Of a DNA stretch of 18,373 nucleotides, positions 6,870 through 14,367 are shown piece after piece; position 1 is the first letter of the stretch; the number at the start of each line of letters is the position of its first letter. The translations under genes and the position numbers were made by a program. The stretch comes from CAZJHD01 sp964545855. Lineage in GTDB: Bacteria > Planctomycetota > UBA1135 > JACQFD01. The DNA is taken from NCBI GenBank assembly GCA_964545855.1, contig CAZJHD010000080.1:1-18373 (forward strand). Reading direction: 5' to 3'. The notes below the pieces were generated by a model. It did no database searches, was not told where the DNA came from, and saw only the letters and a list, made by a program, of their open reading frames with translations.

Positions 6870-8390
6870 TCACCGCACGCGCCGGATCGACGGATTCGGG
6901 CCGCGCGTCGCGCGCCATTCGGCGATGTCGGCAGCGAGGAGCGACTCGTCGCAGAGGTCGATCGCGGAGAGGATCCGGAGACCGCGTGCGTCGCTCGCTT
7001 CGATCGTTCCGAGGAGAACGCCGCTGTCAGAATCCGCCGTGTACCTCGGCCGCGCGGGCAATGCGAGTCGGAGCCAGCTCTCCGACGCAGCGTCCAGCGC
7101 AGAGTCGGGTGCGAGGGCGATTCGGATGCGAGGTCCGCTGGTCGGGCTCCAGCGCGAGGTCCCCGAAGTGGACGACCAAGTGCGAGTCATGACATCGAGC
7201 TCGTACCAGTAGTGCTGCTGCAGGTGTCGCGCGATGGCTTCTCCATCGATCGATCCACGAGCGCTCTTGCCCGCGACGACCTCAATGCTTGCCTCGCCGT
7301 CTCCGAACCCGCCTCGACTCCCACGAGCCCGTGCCGAGGACGCCTCGTCGCGAAAGGGCCAAGAGCTATCGCGTCGCGGCCGCGCGACGGCGCCTGTGCC
7401 CCGAGGCCGCACGCGTGCGATCACTCGGTCTCCATCGGAATCACCCAAGGCGAAGACGGCGATCGGCACGAACAGATCCACATCGTCACGAGGCCAATCT
7501 CCGAAGGCGACGGGGCTGCCATGAGACCAGAGTCCGAGCGGGAGGACATCGCCGGAATCGCAACGGAACTCGTCGGGCTTCGGGACATCCATGTCGCCAG
7601 GTCGCGCATGCTCGTAGTGGAAGCAAGCGCTCGCGGCGGGAACGGATCTCAACGACGCGTTGAAGCAGGGCACGACGAGAGTGTCGAACGGGCTCGGCTT
7701 CGCCACTTCCTCCGGATACCTCGGATACATCAGATCCCACCGCGCGATCACCATCCGCGTTCCCGGCTGCCAGAGCTCCAGCTCGAAGCCGCCGTGGATG
7801 CCGGAGACGAAGAGGTGGTTCACACCGACGCGAAGGGCCACGGGGACGCCGCGGTAGCCGCGCCGCTCGGGGTCGCCGATGAAGCCGTCGCCGTTCACGA
7901 AGAGCGCGTCGGCGCCCGGCAGGCGCGCCATGCGCACGTGGTCGCTGTCGGCGACGACGGTCGCGTAGGCGAAGGCGAACTCTCCCTTCGCCTCGCCCGT
8001 CGCCGGCATCGCGAGCTTCCGCCACCGCGTCTCGCCGCCGAGCGGCCCCGGCTCGCCCTCCTTCGGCGGCGGCGCGTCGAGGTCCAGGACGTACCGCGCG
8101 ACGAAGGCCTCCCGCGCTTCGCGCGCCGGACCGCCCGCATCGACGACGAGCCACTGGGCGGGCCGAATCGGCGGAGCGATCACCGGCGGCTCTTCGGACA
8201 TCGGGCCCGCGATCTTGTCGAGACCCGTTCCCCACGCCTTCCCCAGCTCCCGCGCGTCCAACTCCTCGAGAGGCACCTGCGCCGGACGGCTCTCCGCCGG
8301 CCGCGACGCGGGCAGCGCCTCCTGCGCGCACACCGACGGAGAGAGAAGGACGAAGAAGAGGCAGAGCGGGGCGTGCGGAAGGTGGGTCAC
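6870..8390 (-). CDS. Secreted protein of unknown function
   Basis: This is a 506-residue protein with an N-terminal signal peptide (HAPLCLFFVLLSPSVCAQ, likely cleaved after CAQ) and a Ser-Arg-Pro-Ala linker (28-38) typical of exported planctomycete proteins. The N-terminal half (about 76-215) looks like a jelly-roll or carbohydrate-binding-like beta-sandwich, including DALFVNGDGFIGD and a following VALRVGVNHLFVSG strand. I recognise no catalytic motif in the rest. GTG at 8390-8388 is chosen because AGGGGG lies just upstream and it begins the signal peptide. The gene starts 8 bp after the decarboxylase stop, so it is probably co-transcribed and perhaps translationally coupled. The 3' half is less GC-rich than its neighbours: 7201-7260 counts 58% GC against 80% for 8041-8100. 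It might be the N-terminal module of a larger hydrolase type now lacking its catalytic domain, but this is speculation. Confidence 0.75.
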   Translation of the reverse strand: MTHLPHAPLCLFFVLLSPSVCAQEALPASRPAESRPAQVPLEELDARELGKAWGTGLDKIAGPMSEEPPVIAPPIRPAQWLVVDAGGPAREAREAFVARYVLDLDAPPPKEGEPGPLGGETRWRKLAMPATGEAKGEFAFAYATVVADSDHVRMARLPGADALFVNGDGFIGDPERRGYRGVPVALRVGVNHLFVSGIHGGFELELWQPGTRMVIARWDLMYPRYPEEVAKPSPFDTLVVPCFNASLRSVPAASACFHYEHARPGDMDVPKPDEFRCDSGDVLPLGLWSHGSPVAFGDWPRDDVDLFVPIAVFALGDSDGDRVIARVRPRGTGAVARPRRDSSWPFRDEASSARARGSRGGFGDGEASIEVVAGKSARGSIDGEAIARHLQQHYWYELDVMTRTWSSTSGTSRWSPTSGPRIRIALAPDSALDAASESWLRLALPARPRYTADSDSGVLLGTIEASDARGLRILSAIDLCDESLLAADIAEWRATRGPNPSIRRVR

Positions 8391-8398
8391 GGCGCCCC

Positions 8399-9832
8399 CT
8401 ACGGGCCTGGCCTCCGACTTGTTTCGGCCCTGCACTCCTCCGCCAGCAGCTCGACCAGCTCGTCGGCGTGCTCGAGGCGCGTGCGGAAGTTCACGGGGTT
8501 GATCCGGAACCAGGTGCGCCCCTTCATCACCGTCGTGCTGAACCAGAAGCGCCCGCCGCGCTCGATGCGCGCGACGACGCGCTTGTGCAGCTCGGAGAGC
8601 GCCTCCTCGGACTCGCCCCTCGGCGCGTAGCGCGCGCAGACGGCCGACATGGTGGGCCGCGTCGCCACGACGAAGTCGGGCCGCGCGCGGAAGAGCGCGT
8701 CCATGCGATCGGCCACGTCGCAGTTCGCGTCGACCCAGCTCCCGATCGCGCGCGCGCCGTGGCGCTGGAACGCCATCCAGACCTTGAGCCCTCGAAAGCG
8801 CCGCGACTGCTCGAAGGAGTGCACGAAGTACTGGAAGCGCTCGTTCTCGGCGTCGAGCTCGTCCGTGAGGTACGCCGGCTTCATGCCGAAGGAGCGCGTG
8901 AGCTGCGTCGCGTCGCGCGCGAGGAGCGCCCCGGCATCGAGCGGCGCGTAGAACCACTTGTGCGGGTCGATGGTGATGGAGTCGGCGAGGGCGAGGCCGC
9001 GCAGCACGCCGTGCCGCCGCTCCGAGAGGAGCATGCCGCCGCCGTAGGCCGCGTCGACGTGGAGCCACATCCCCTCGCGGTCGCAGACGGCGCGCAACGC
9101 CTCGAGGTCGTCGACGGCTCCCGTGTTCGTCGTGCCGGCGAGCCCGACGACGCAGAGGGGCCGGATCCCCGCGGCGCGGTCGGCCGCGATCGCCGCCTCC
9201 AGCGCGTCGAGGCGCACGCGGAAGGCGTCGTCGGTGGGCAGCGCGCGGAGCAGGTCGCGCCCGATGCCCACGGCGTCGACGGCCTTGTCGACGGAGACGT
9301 GCCGCTCCTCGTTCGCGTAGACGGCGGAGCGCTCGTGCACGCCCTCGTGCTGCGCGCGGTTCCCCGACACGGCGTCGCGCGCGAGCTTCAGCCCCTCGAA
9401 GTTCGCCATGGTGCCGCCGCTCGTGAGGTGGCCGCCGGCGCCGCCGCCGTAGCCCGCGAGGTCGCAGAGCCAGCGCACGACGCGCCGCTCCATGGCGACG
9501 GCGCCGGGACCGATGCTGTAGGCGCCGACGTTCTGGTTGAGGGCCGACGCGAGGAAGTCTCCGAGGATCCCCACCGGCAGCGGCGACGGCGTGATGAGGC
9601 CCATGTAGCCGGGGTGCCCCACGTGCGTGCAGTGCGGCACGAGCTTCTGCTCGAGCTCGTCGAGGATCGCGCCGATCTCTCGCGGCTCTTGCGGCAGCGG
9701 CCCGTCGAAGAGCGCGTTCACCTCCCGCGGCTCGGCGTCGGGGAAGAGCGGGCGCCCCTCGACGCCTTGCAGATACTCGGCGATCCAGTCGACGAGCCGG
9801 TGGCCCGCTCGACGCAGCTCCTCGGGGTCCAT
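8399..9832 (-). CDS. Group II pyridoxal-phosphate-dependent amino acid decarboxylase
   Basis: This 477-residue protein matches the usual length of group II decarboxylases (aromatic amino acid, glutamate and related). The N-terminus is MDPEELRRAGHRLVDWIAEYL. The region GHPGYMGLITPSPLPVGILGD and the substrate-loop segment NVGAYSIGPGAVAME are family hallmarks. TSGGTMANFEGL (137-148) binds phosphate. His178 should stack on the cofactor ring, HVDAAYGGG carries Asp260 for the pyridine nitrogen, and SITIDPHKWFYAP carries the Schiff-base Lys292. All catalytic residues appear present. Substrate specificity is not readable; aromatic amino acid decarboxylase-like is the nearest description. No Shine-Dalgarno is seen before the ATG. 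It is first of a two-gene minus-strand unit with the secreted protein downstream. Confidence 0.93.
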   Translation of the reverse strand: MDPEELRRAGHRLVDWIAEYLQGVEGRPLFPDAEPREVNALFDGPLPQEPREIGAILDELEQKLVPHCTHVGHPGYMGLITPSPLPVGILGDFLASALNQNVGAYSIGPGAVAMERRVVRWLCDLAGYGGGAGGHLTSGGTMANFEGLKLARDAVSGNRAQHEGVHERSAVYANEERHVSVDKAVDAVGIGRDLLRALPTDDAFRVRLDALEAAIAADRAAGIRPLCVVGLAGTTNTGAVDDLEALRAVCDREGMWLHVDAAYGGGMLLSERRHGVLRGLALADSITIDPHKWFYAPLDAGALLARDATQLTRSFGMKPAYLTDELDAENERFQYFVHSFEQSRRFRGLKVWMAFQRHGARAIGSWVDANCDVADRMDALFRARPDFVVATRPTMSAVCARYAPRGESEEALSELHKRVVARIERGGRFWFSTTVMKGRTWFRINPVNFRTRLEHADELVELLAEECRAETSRRPGP

Positions 9833-9848
9833 GGCGGCGGAGTGTAAG

Positions 9849-9867
9849 GACGGGAGACTGGCCCCGA
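9849..9867. repeat. 19-bp dispersed repeat, copy 1
   Basis: GACGGGAGACTGGCCCCGA lies 17 bp upstream of the decarboxylase start, between two divergent genes. An identical copy begins at 18283. An exact 19-bp intergenic match within 18 kb suggests a dispersed repeat family. Confidence 0.8.
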
Positions 9868-10069
9868 ATCAGTGCACGCCCCGGGGACGCGCTCCGCGGG
9901 GTTCCGAGACGATGTGAATGATTCGGCGCCAGTTTCGCCGCCCTGCACCACGCGGGCGGCCCGCGGGCCTACCATGGGCCGCACGGCCCGGGCGCGCAGT
10001 TCGGTTCCGCCCCGTGCCGCGTTCGGCTCCCCATCGGGCAGCGCCCCTGCGCGCGCCCTCCCCTCCGCG

Positions 10070-12283
10070 ATGCCGCCGGCCGACCCGCCCCCCGACCCGC
10101 CGGATCGGATCGGGCCGTTGCTCGATCGATTCCTCGAGCGCCTCCGTGCCGACCCGGACCTCGACACCGAGGCCTTCTGCGCGGAGCAGCCCGCGGATCT
10201 CCGCGAGGAGCTGCGGGAGCGGTGCCGCGCGCTCGAGATCCTCTACCGGCCGCACGATGCGGGAGGCGGCCCGTCCGAATCCGAGGGCGCCGAGGCCGGG
10301 CGCCGCTTCGGCGATTTCCGCGTGCTCCGCGAGCTCGGCCGCGGCGGCATGGGCATCGTCTACCTCGTCTGGCAGGAGTCGCTGCGACGGCAGGTGGCCC
10401 TCAAGGTCCTCACGCGCTCCCGGAGCGCCTCGCGCATGCAGCTCGCGCGCTTCCACCAGGAGGCGCTCGCCGCCGCGCGCCTGAAGCACCCGGGGATCGT
10501 GCCCGTCTACGCCGTCGGCGAGACCGACGGCTCCCACTGGTTCGCGATGGAGTACGTCCCGGGGACGACCCTCGCCCAGGAGGTGGATCACCTGCGGTCG
10601 CGCTCGCCGACGCCGCCCGGCGACGCGCCGCGCAACCCCGCCGCGCGGAAGGTCGACATCGAGCGCACGGCGCGCGTCGCCGCCGAGGTGGCCGAGGCCC
10701 TGCACGCCGCGCACCAAGAGGGGCTCATCCACCGCGACGTGAAGCCCCACAACATCCTCGTCGACACGGAGGGCCGCGCGCGTCTCCTCGACTTCGGACT
10801 CGCCAAGGACATGAGCGCCGACACGCTCTCGCGCTCGGGCGACATCGCGGGGACGCTCTTCTACATCAGCCCCGAGCAGGCGCTCGCGAAGCGCGTGCTC
10901 GTCGACCACCGCACCGACGTCTACTCCCTCGGCGTCGTGCTCTACGAGATGCTCTCGCTGCAGCGTCCCTTCGACGGCCGGAGCTCCCACGAGGTGCTCT
11001 ACCGCATCTCCTTCTACGACCCGCCGCTCGTGCGCCGCGTGAACCCGCGCGTGCCCCGCGATCTGGAGACCATCTGCGCGAAGGCGATGGAGAAGGACCC
11101 GGCCCACCGCTACGCCTCGGCGGAGGCGATGGCCGCCGACCTGCGTCGCTTCCTCGCGCACGAGGCGATCCTCGCGCAGCCGCCGGCCTGGTGGGAGCGC
11201 GCTTGGCGCACGGCGCGCCGCAACCGTGGCACCGTCGTCGCGGCCGCCGTCGGCGTGCTCGCCCTGGCGGCCGGCGTGCTCGGCTCGCAGATGTGGGCCC
11301 GGCGGCCCGCCGCCACGCTGCCGAAGGTCGCGATCGAATGCGCCGTCGAGGGCGCGCGCGTGACGGCCCATCCGCTCGACCCCGCGACGGGGCAGATCTC
11401 TCCGGAGGCGTACCCGCTCGGCACGACGCCCCTCGACGCGACGCCGATCCCGCCCGGCACCTGGCGCATCGTCGTCGAGCAGCCGGGCGCCGGCTTCGCG
11501 GAGCTGACGGAGCGGTTCAGCGACCCCTCCGAGACGCGGAGGCTCGTGGCCGTCATCCGCCCCACGGAGGAAGTCGTCGCCGACGGCATGGCCTTCGTCG
11601 CCGCGGGCGAGTTCGAGTTCGGCGATCCGCTCACGACGGACGGCCCGCTCCGCGCGCGCCGCGAGACGCTCGACGCCTTCTGGATCGACGACCACGAGGT
11701 GACCCACGCGGAGTACCGCGACTTCGTCGCCGCCGAGCCCGCGCGTGCGCCGCGGCACTGGAGTGGCGCGTCGGAGTCGCGCTGGTCCGACCTGCCGGTC
11801 GTCCTCGTGAGCCGCGACGACGCGGAGGCCTACGCGCGGTGGCGCGGGAAGCGCCTGCCGACGGCCCTCGAATGGGAGCGCGCCGCCCGCGGCCGCGACG
11901 GCCGGCACGTTCCCTGGGGCGACGGGCCGGCACCCTCGGGCGCGTGCGCCACCTGGATCGAGGGCCGTCTGCCGTCGAGCGCCGCCGGCGACGCGGCGCT
12001 CGCGCTCTTCGAGCGGTGGGCGCGGCCGTCGCGGAGCTGTCCCGAGCTCGCGAGCCCCGAAGGGATCCTCCATGCCTTCGGCAACGTCCGCGAGTGGACC
12101 GAGACGCCCCACTTCCAGCACGCGGCGAGCGGCTGGGAGGTCCTGCCGGGCGTCCACGTCGTGAAGGGGAACGGCTGGCACGAGAGCCCCGAGACCTGGA
12201 GTCTCGAGCGCACGGCCACCACTCCCGGCCACGCCGTCGCCGTCGACCTCGGCTTCCGCTGCGCGAAGAGCGCATCGCCCTGA
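10070..12283 (+). CDS. Transmembrane Ser/Thr protein kinase with C-terminal FGE-sulfatase-like domain
   Basis: This is a 737-residue protein in the ATG 10070 numbering; in-frame upstream starts at 9974 (ATG) and 9872 cannot be excluded and none has a clear Shine-Dalgarno. A Hanks-type kinase (about 80-365) has glycine loop GRGGMGIVYL (90-99), VALKVL with Lys112, catalytic HRDVKPHN with Asp223, DFGLAKD with Asp241 and YISPEQ. All are intact, so an active kinase is expected. One TM helix (about 387-407) leads outside to a short PEGA-like beta region (about 420-500). An FGE/SUMF1-type fold (505-731) follows, with FWIDDHEVTHAEYRDF, KRLPTALEWERAARG, FGNVREWTE and GFRCA. The usual RGGSW is replaced by KGNGW, and no catalytic Cys pair is evident, so this domain probably senses or binds rather than making formylglycine. 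It heads a plus-strand cluster, with 37 bp before the next gene. Confidence 0.92.
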   Translation: MPPADPPPDPPDRIGPLLDRFLERLRADPDLDTEAFCAEQPADLREELRERCRALEILYRPHDAGGGPSESEGAEAGRRFGDFRVLRELGRGGMGIVYLVWQESLRRQVALKVLTRSRSASRMQLARFHQEALAAARLKHPGIVPVYAVGETDGSHWFAMEYVPGTTLAQEVDHLRSRSPTPPGDAPRNPAARKVDIERTARVAAEVAEALHAAHQEGLIHRDVKPHNILVDTEGRARLLDFGLAKDMSADTLSRSGDIAGTLFYISPEQALAKRVLVDHRTDVYSLGVVLYEMLSLQRPFDGRSSHEVLYRISFYDPPLVRRVNPRVPRDLETICAKAMEKDPAHRYASAEAMAADLRRFLAHEAILAQPPAWWERAWRTARRNRGTVVAAAVGVLALAAGVLGSQMWARRPAATLPKVAIECAVEGARVTAHPLDPATGQISPEAYPLGTTPLDATPIPPGTWRIVVEQPGAGFAELTERFSDPSETRRLVAVIRPTEEVVADGMAFVAAGEFEFGDPLTTDGPLRARRETLDAFWIDDHEVTHAEYRDFVAAEPARAPRHWSGASESRWSDLPVVLVSRDDAEAYARWRGKRLPTALEWERAARGRDGRHVPWGDGPAPSGACATWIEGRLPSSAAGDAALALFERWARPSRSCPELASPEGILHAFGNVREWTETPHFQHAASGWEVLPGVHVVKGNGWHESPETWSLERTATTPGHAVAVDLGFRCAKSASP

Positions 12284-12320
12284 ATCTCGCTCCCGTCCCT
12301 TCCCCGAGAGGAGACCTGCC

Positions 12321-12956
12321 ATGGCGCCCCCCGACGATCCGATTCCCGATACCACTCCGACCGGCGGCGGGGCGACTCCGCCCGATCCGGCTCCTCAGCC
12401 GCAGCCCGCTCCCGACGACCCGCACACGCACCAGAAGCCGCCCCTCAGCCTCTCGGCCGGCTACTCCATCGAGCCGGCGAGCATCTACGCGCTGCTCCCG
12501 CCCAGCCTGAAGGCGGAGGTCGACAAGCAGTTGATCCAGCAGCTCCTCGCGGAGTTCCCGCCGGCGCTCCGCGAGGGTTGGAAGGATCTCGGCGCCCCAC
12601 CGAGCGGCACCTACGTCCCGCAAGGAGACGTGCGGGCCATGATCGCGAGCAAGCTCGCGGACGCGGGCATCACGAAGATCACGCTCGATGCCGCCTCCGT
12701 CGGCACGGTCGTCTACCGGATCATCGGAGGCGAGCACCGCATCAGCAACGTGGAGGCGTTGCTGCTCGAGGGCACGCCGTGGCTCCTCGCTGCGAGCGTC
12801 GAGGAAGCCGGCGTGAAGAAGTCGCTCTACGCGCGCGCCGTCCTGAGCCTCTCTTGGGGCGTGCAGCTCTCGGACATGGGGCTCACGCCGACGGGCACGG
12901 CGGTTCCGCCTCCCGCCGCGGGCGGCGCCGCCGGCGGAGATCCTCCGCCGGGGTGA
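12321..12956 (+). CDS. Unknown protein, paralog A of a two-copy family
   Basis: This is a 211-residue protein without a signal peptide or TM helix. Residues 1-41 are Pro/Asp-rich and disordered-looking. The core (42-190) carries three blocks shared with the protein at 13726-14280: LSLSAGYSIEPASIY (42-56), YRIIGGEHRISNVEALLL (132-149) and LSLSWGVQLSDMGLTP (175-190). The C-terminal tail is Ala/Gly/Pro-rich. AGGAG lies 7 nt before the ATG, a strong start. I recognise no known domain. The spacing behind the kinase gene (37 bp) suggests possible co-transcription. The conserved GEHRI and LSLSWG blocks look structural, and no catalytic motif is apparent. Confidence 0.85.
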   Translation: MAPPDDPIPDTTPTGGGATPPDPAPQPQPAPDDPHTHQKPPLSLSAGYSIEPASIYALLPPSLKAEVDKQLIQQLLAEFPPALREGWKDLGAPPSGTYVPQGDVRAMIASKLADAGITKITLDAASVGTVVYRIIGGEHRISNVEALLLEGTPWLLAASVEEAGVKKSLYARAVLSLSWGVQLSDMGLTPTGTAVPPPAAGGAAGGDPPPG

Positions 12957-12991
12957 GCGCGACGCGAGCGCGAGCCGCGCGCCGAACTCTG

Positions 12992-13020
12992 TTGACGGAT
13001 CGGCGCGCCGGGAGTCTCTT
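12992..13020 (+). promoter_or_regulatory. Weak promoter candidate upstream of the VOC gene
   Basis: TTGACG at 12992-12997 is a near-consensus -35 box, followed after 17 bp by TCTCTT at 13015-13020, a poor -10. It lies in the 144-bp gap before the VOC gene. The weak -10 makes this only a candidate. Confidence 0.25.
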
Positions 13021-13100
13021 CGTCCGGCTCCCGCCACCCTCCTCGCGGCGCGACTCGCGATCCCCAACTCTCCTCTCTTCCCGAACAGGAGGCTCTCTCC

Positions 13101-13607
13101 ATGGCAGTGAACCCCATTCCCGACGGATTCCGATCCGTGACGCCGCATCTCGTCCTCGACGGCGCGGCGAAGGCGATCGAGTTCTACAAGGCGGCCTTCG
13201 GCGCCGAGGAACTCCATCGCATGCCGGCGCCCGACGGCCAGCGCCTCATGCACGCCGAGATCAAGATCGGCGACAGCGTGATCATGCTCGCCGACGACTT
13301 CCCGGAGTTCATGGGCGGCAAGCACCGCAATCCGAAGAAGCTCGGCGCCAGCAGCGTCACGGTGCACCTCTACGTGAAGAACGCCGACGCGGCCTTCGCG
13401 CAGGCGACGAAGGCGGGCGCGACGCCCGTCATGCCGCTCACCGACATGTTCTGGGGCGACCGCTACGGCATGGTCGTCGATCCCTTCGGCCACCAGTGGT
13501 CGATCGCGACGCACGTGAAGGACGTGCCGCCCGAGGAGATGGCGAAGGCCGCCGCGAAGGCGATGACGGAGGGCTGCGGGGACGAGCCACCGCCCGCCAA
13601 GAAGTGA
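13101..13607 (+). CDS. VOC-superfamily (PhnB/glyoxalase-like) protein
   Basis: This is a 168-residue protein. FRSVTPHLVLDGAAKAIEFY opens the first beta-alpha-beta-beta-beta module, with HAEIKIGDSVIMLADD closing it. The second module runs through VTVHLYVKNADAAFAQATKAGA to WGDRYGMVVDPFGHQWSIATH. These are typical of PhnB-like/'YdjE'-type VOC proteins. Candidate metal or pocket residues are His16, His51 and His131. The substrate of this subfamily is generally unknown. The C-terminal tail (about 139-168) is charged, as in many PhnB-like proteins (PPEEMAKAAAKAM). AGGAGG lies 8 nt before the ATG. It sits between two paralogous unknown genes on the same strand, suggesting a shared role. Confidence 0.92.
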   Translation: MAVNPIPDGFRSVTPHLVLDGAAKAIEFYKAAFGAEELHRMPAPDGQRLMHAEIKIGDSVIMLADDFPEFMGGKHRNPKKLGASSVTVHLYVKNADAAFAQATKAGATPVMPLTDMFWGDRYGMVVDPFGHQWSIATHVKDVPPEEMAKAAAKAMTEGCGDEPPPAKK

Positions 13608-13627
13608 TCTCGACCTGAAGCGAACGA

Positions 13628-13660
13628 GGACCGGCGCCGCGCTTCGGCCGGCGCCGGTCC
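13628..13660 (+). terminator. Strong hairpin after the VOC gene, possible terminator or attenuator
   Basis: A perfect 12-bp stem, GGACCGGCGCCG (13628-13639) with its complement at 13649-13660, closes a 9-nt loop containing TTCG. It lies 21 bp after the VOC stop and before paralog B. No T-tract follows, so intrinsic termination is not certain; mRNA-end stabilisation is an alternative. Confidence 0.5.
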
Positions 13661-13687
13661 GATTCCCGAGAGCCGGTCCGATTCCCG
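13653..13687. repeat. Two 16-bp direct repeats overlapping the hairpin
   Basis: gccggtccgattcccg occurs at 13653-13668 and 13672-13687, with a 19-bp period. The first copy shares its 5' half with the descending arm of the hairpin, so the second copy could pair with the ascending arm as an alternative. Confidence 0.8.
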
Positions 13688-13725
13688 CCGCACCCCCGAT
13701 CGGGCGGCGATCCAGGAGACGTCCC

Positions 13726-14280
13726 ATGGTGAAGAGAACCGCGAAGAACGCGCGCAAGCGGAGCAAGAAGAAGACGACGATCGTGAGCCTCTCGCTCGGC
13801 TACTCGATCGAGCCGGCCGACGTGTACGTCGGTCTCGACCCGCTCGACAAGGAGGACGTCGACACGCAGCTCCTGAAGCAGCTCGTCGTACCCTTCGACG
13901 CCAAGGTGCGCGCGCGATGGGCCTTCGGCCTCGACGCGCTGGAGGTCCTCTACCTCCGGCACTCGGAGATCCGGAAGAAGATCCAGGACGAGCTGTCGCT
14001 CGCGAAGTCCGCCGGCGTCAAGCTCGCGTCGAAGGACCTCAGCACGACGACCTACCGGGTGATCGCCGGGGAGCACCGAATCGTGAACGTGGAGGCGCTC
14101 ATGCTGAACGGTAGGGCCTGGGTCCTCCGGGCGGAGCTGATGAAGTTCGGCCAGATCCTCCGCTTCCGCGCCCGCGCGGAGCTGAGCCTTTCCTGGGGAA
14201 TCGCGCTCGCCGATCTCGGCATCCCTCCGAAGCAAGGGCTCGCGCGGCCGCGGCCGCGGACGACCCACGCCGGCTTCTGA
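13726..14280 (+). CDS. Unknown protein, paralog B of a two-copy family
   Basis: This is a 184-residue protein. It starts with a strongly basic tail (MVKRTAKNARKRSKKK) instead of the Pro-rich tail of paralog A. The core repeats the same blocks in order: SLSLGYSIEPADVY (21-34), DVDTQLLKQL, YRVIAGEHRIVNVEALML (110-127) and ELSLSWGIALADLGIPP (152-168). It lacks TM segments and a signal peptide. AGGAG lies 7 nt before the ATG. The last residues are Arg/Pro-rich. The basic N-terminus could bind nucleic acid or acidic partners, but this is inference. No known family is recognised. Confidence 0.85.
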   Translation: MVKRTAKNARKRSKKKTTIVSLSLGYSIEPADVYVGLDPLDKEDVDTQLLKQLVVPFDAKVRARWAFGLDALEVLYLRHSEIRKKIQDELSLAKSAGVKLASKDLSTTTYRVIAGEHRIVNVEALMLNGRAWVLRAELMKFGQILRFRARAELSLSWGIALADLGIPPKQGLARPRPRTTHAGF

Positions 14281-14293
14281 GCCGTTCGCGCGT

Positions 14294-14313
14294 CCCGCGC
14301 GCTTCCGCGCGGG
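14294..14313 (+). terminator. GC hairpin flanked by 11-bp direct repeats
   Basis: CCCGCGCG (14294-14301) pairs perfectly with CGCGCGGG (14306-14313) around a CTTC loop, 13 bp after the paralog B stop. The 11-bp gccgttcgcgc occurs at 14281-14291 and 14313-14323, flanking it. There is no T-tract; terminator or mRNA 3'-end structure is possible. Confidence 0.45.
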
Positions 14314-14337
14314 CCGTTCGCGCACCGGGGAGTGAAG

Positions 14338-14367
14338 ATGGACGGCGGCTCCCCCGACCCGCCGTGA
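14338..14367 (+). CDS. Possible 9-codon leader ORF coupled to the membrane protein gene
   Basis: ATG at 14338 is preceded by GGGGAG (14327-14332, 5-nt gap), the only good Shine-Dalgarno here. It encodes MDGGSPDPP and stops at TGA 14365-14367, overlapping the GTG start of the membrane protein (14364) in a GTGA junction. It could load ribosomes for the downstream gene, which has no Shine-Dalgarno of its own. This could also be chance. Confidence 0.35.
   Translation: MDGGSPDPP

Noticed and set aside
11585..12270. FGE-like domain taken as a functional formylglycine-generating enzyme
   Set aside because: The RGGSW motif is degenerate and no catalytic cysteine pair is seen; no sulfatase gene is nearby.
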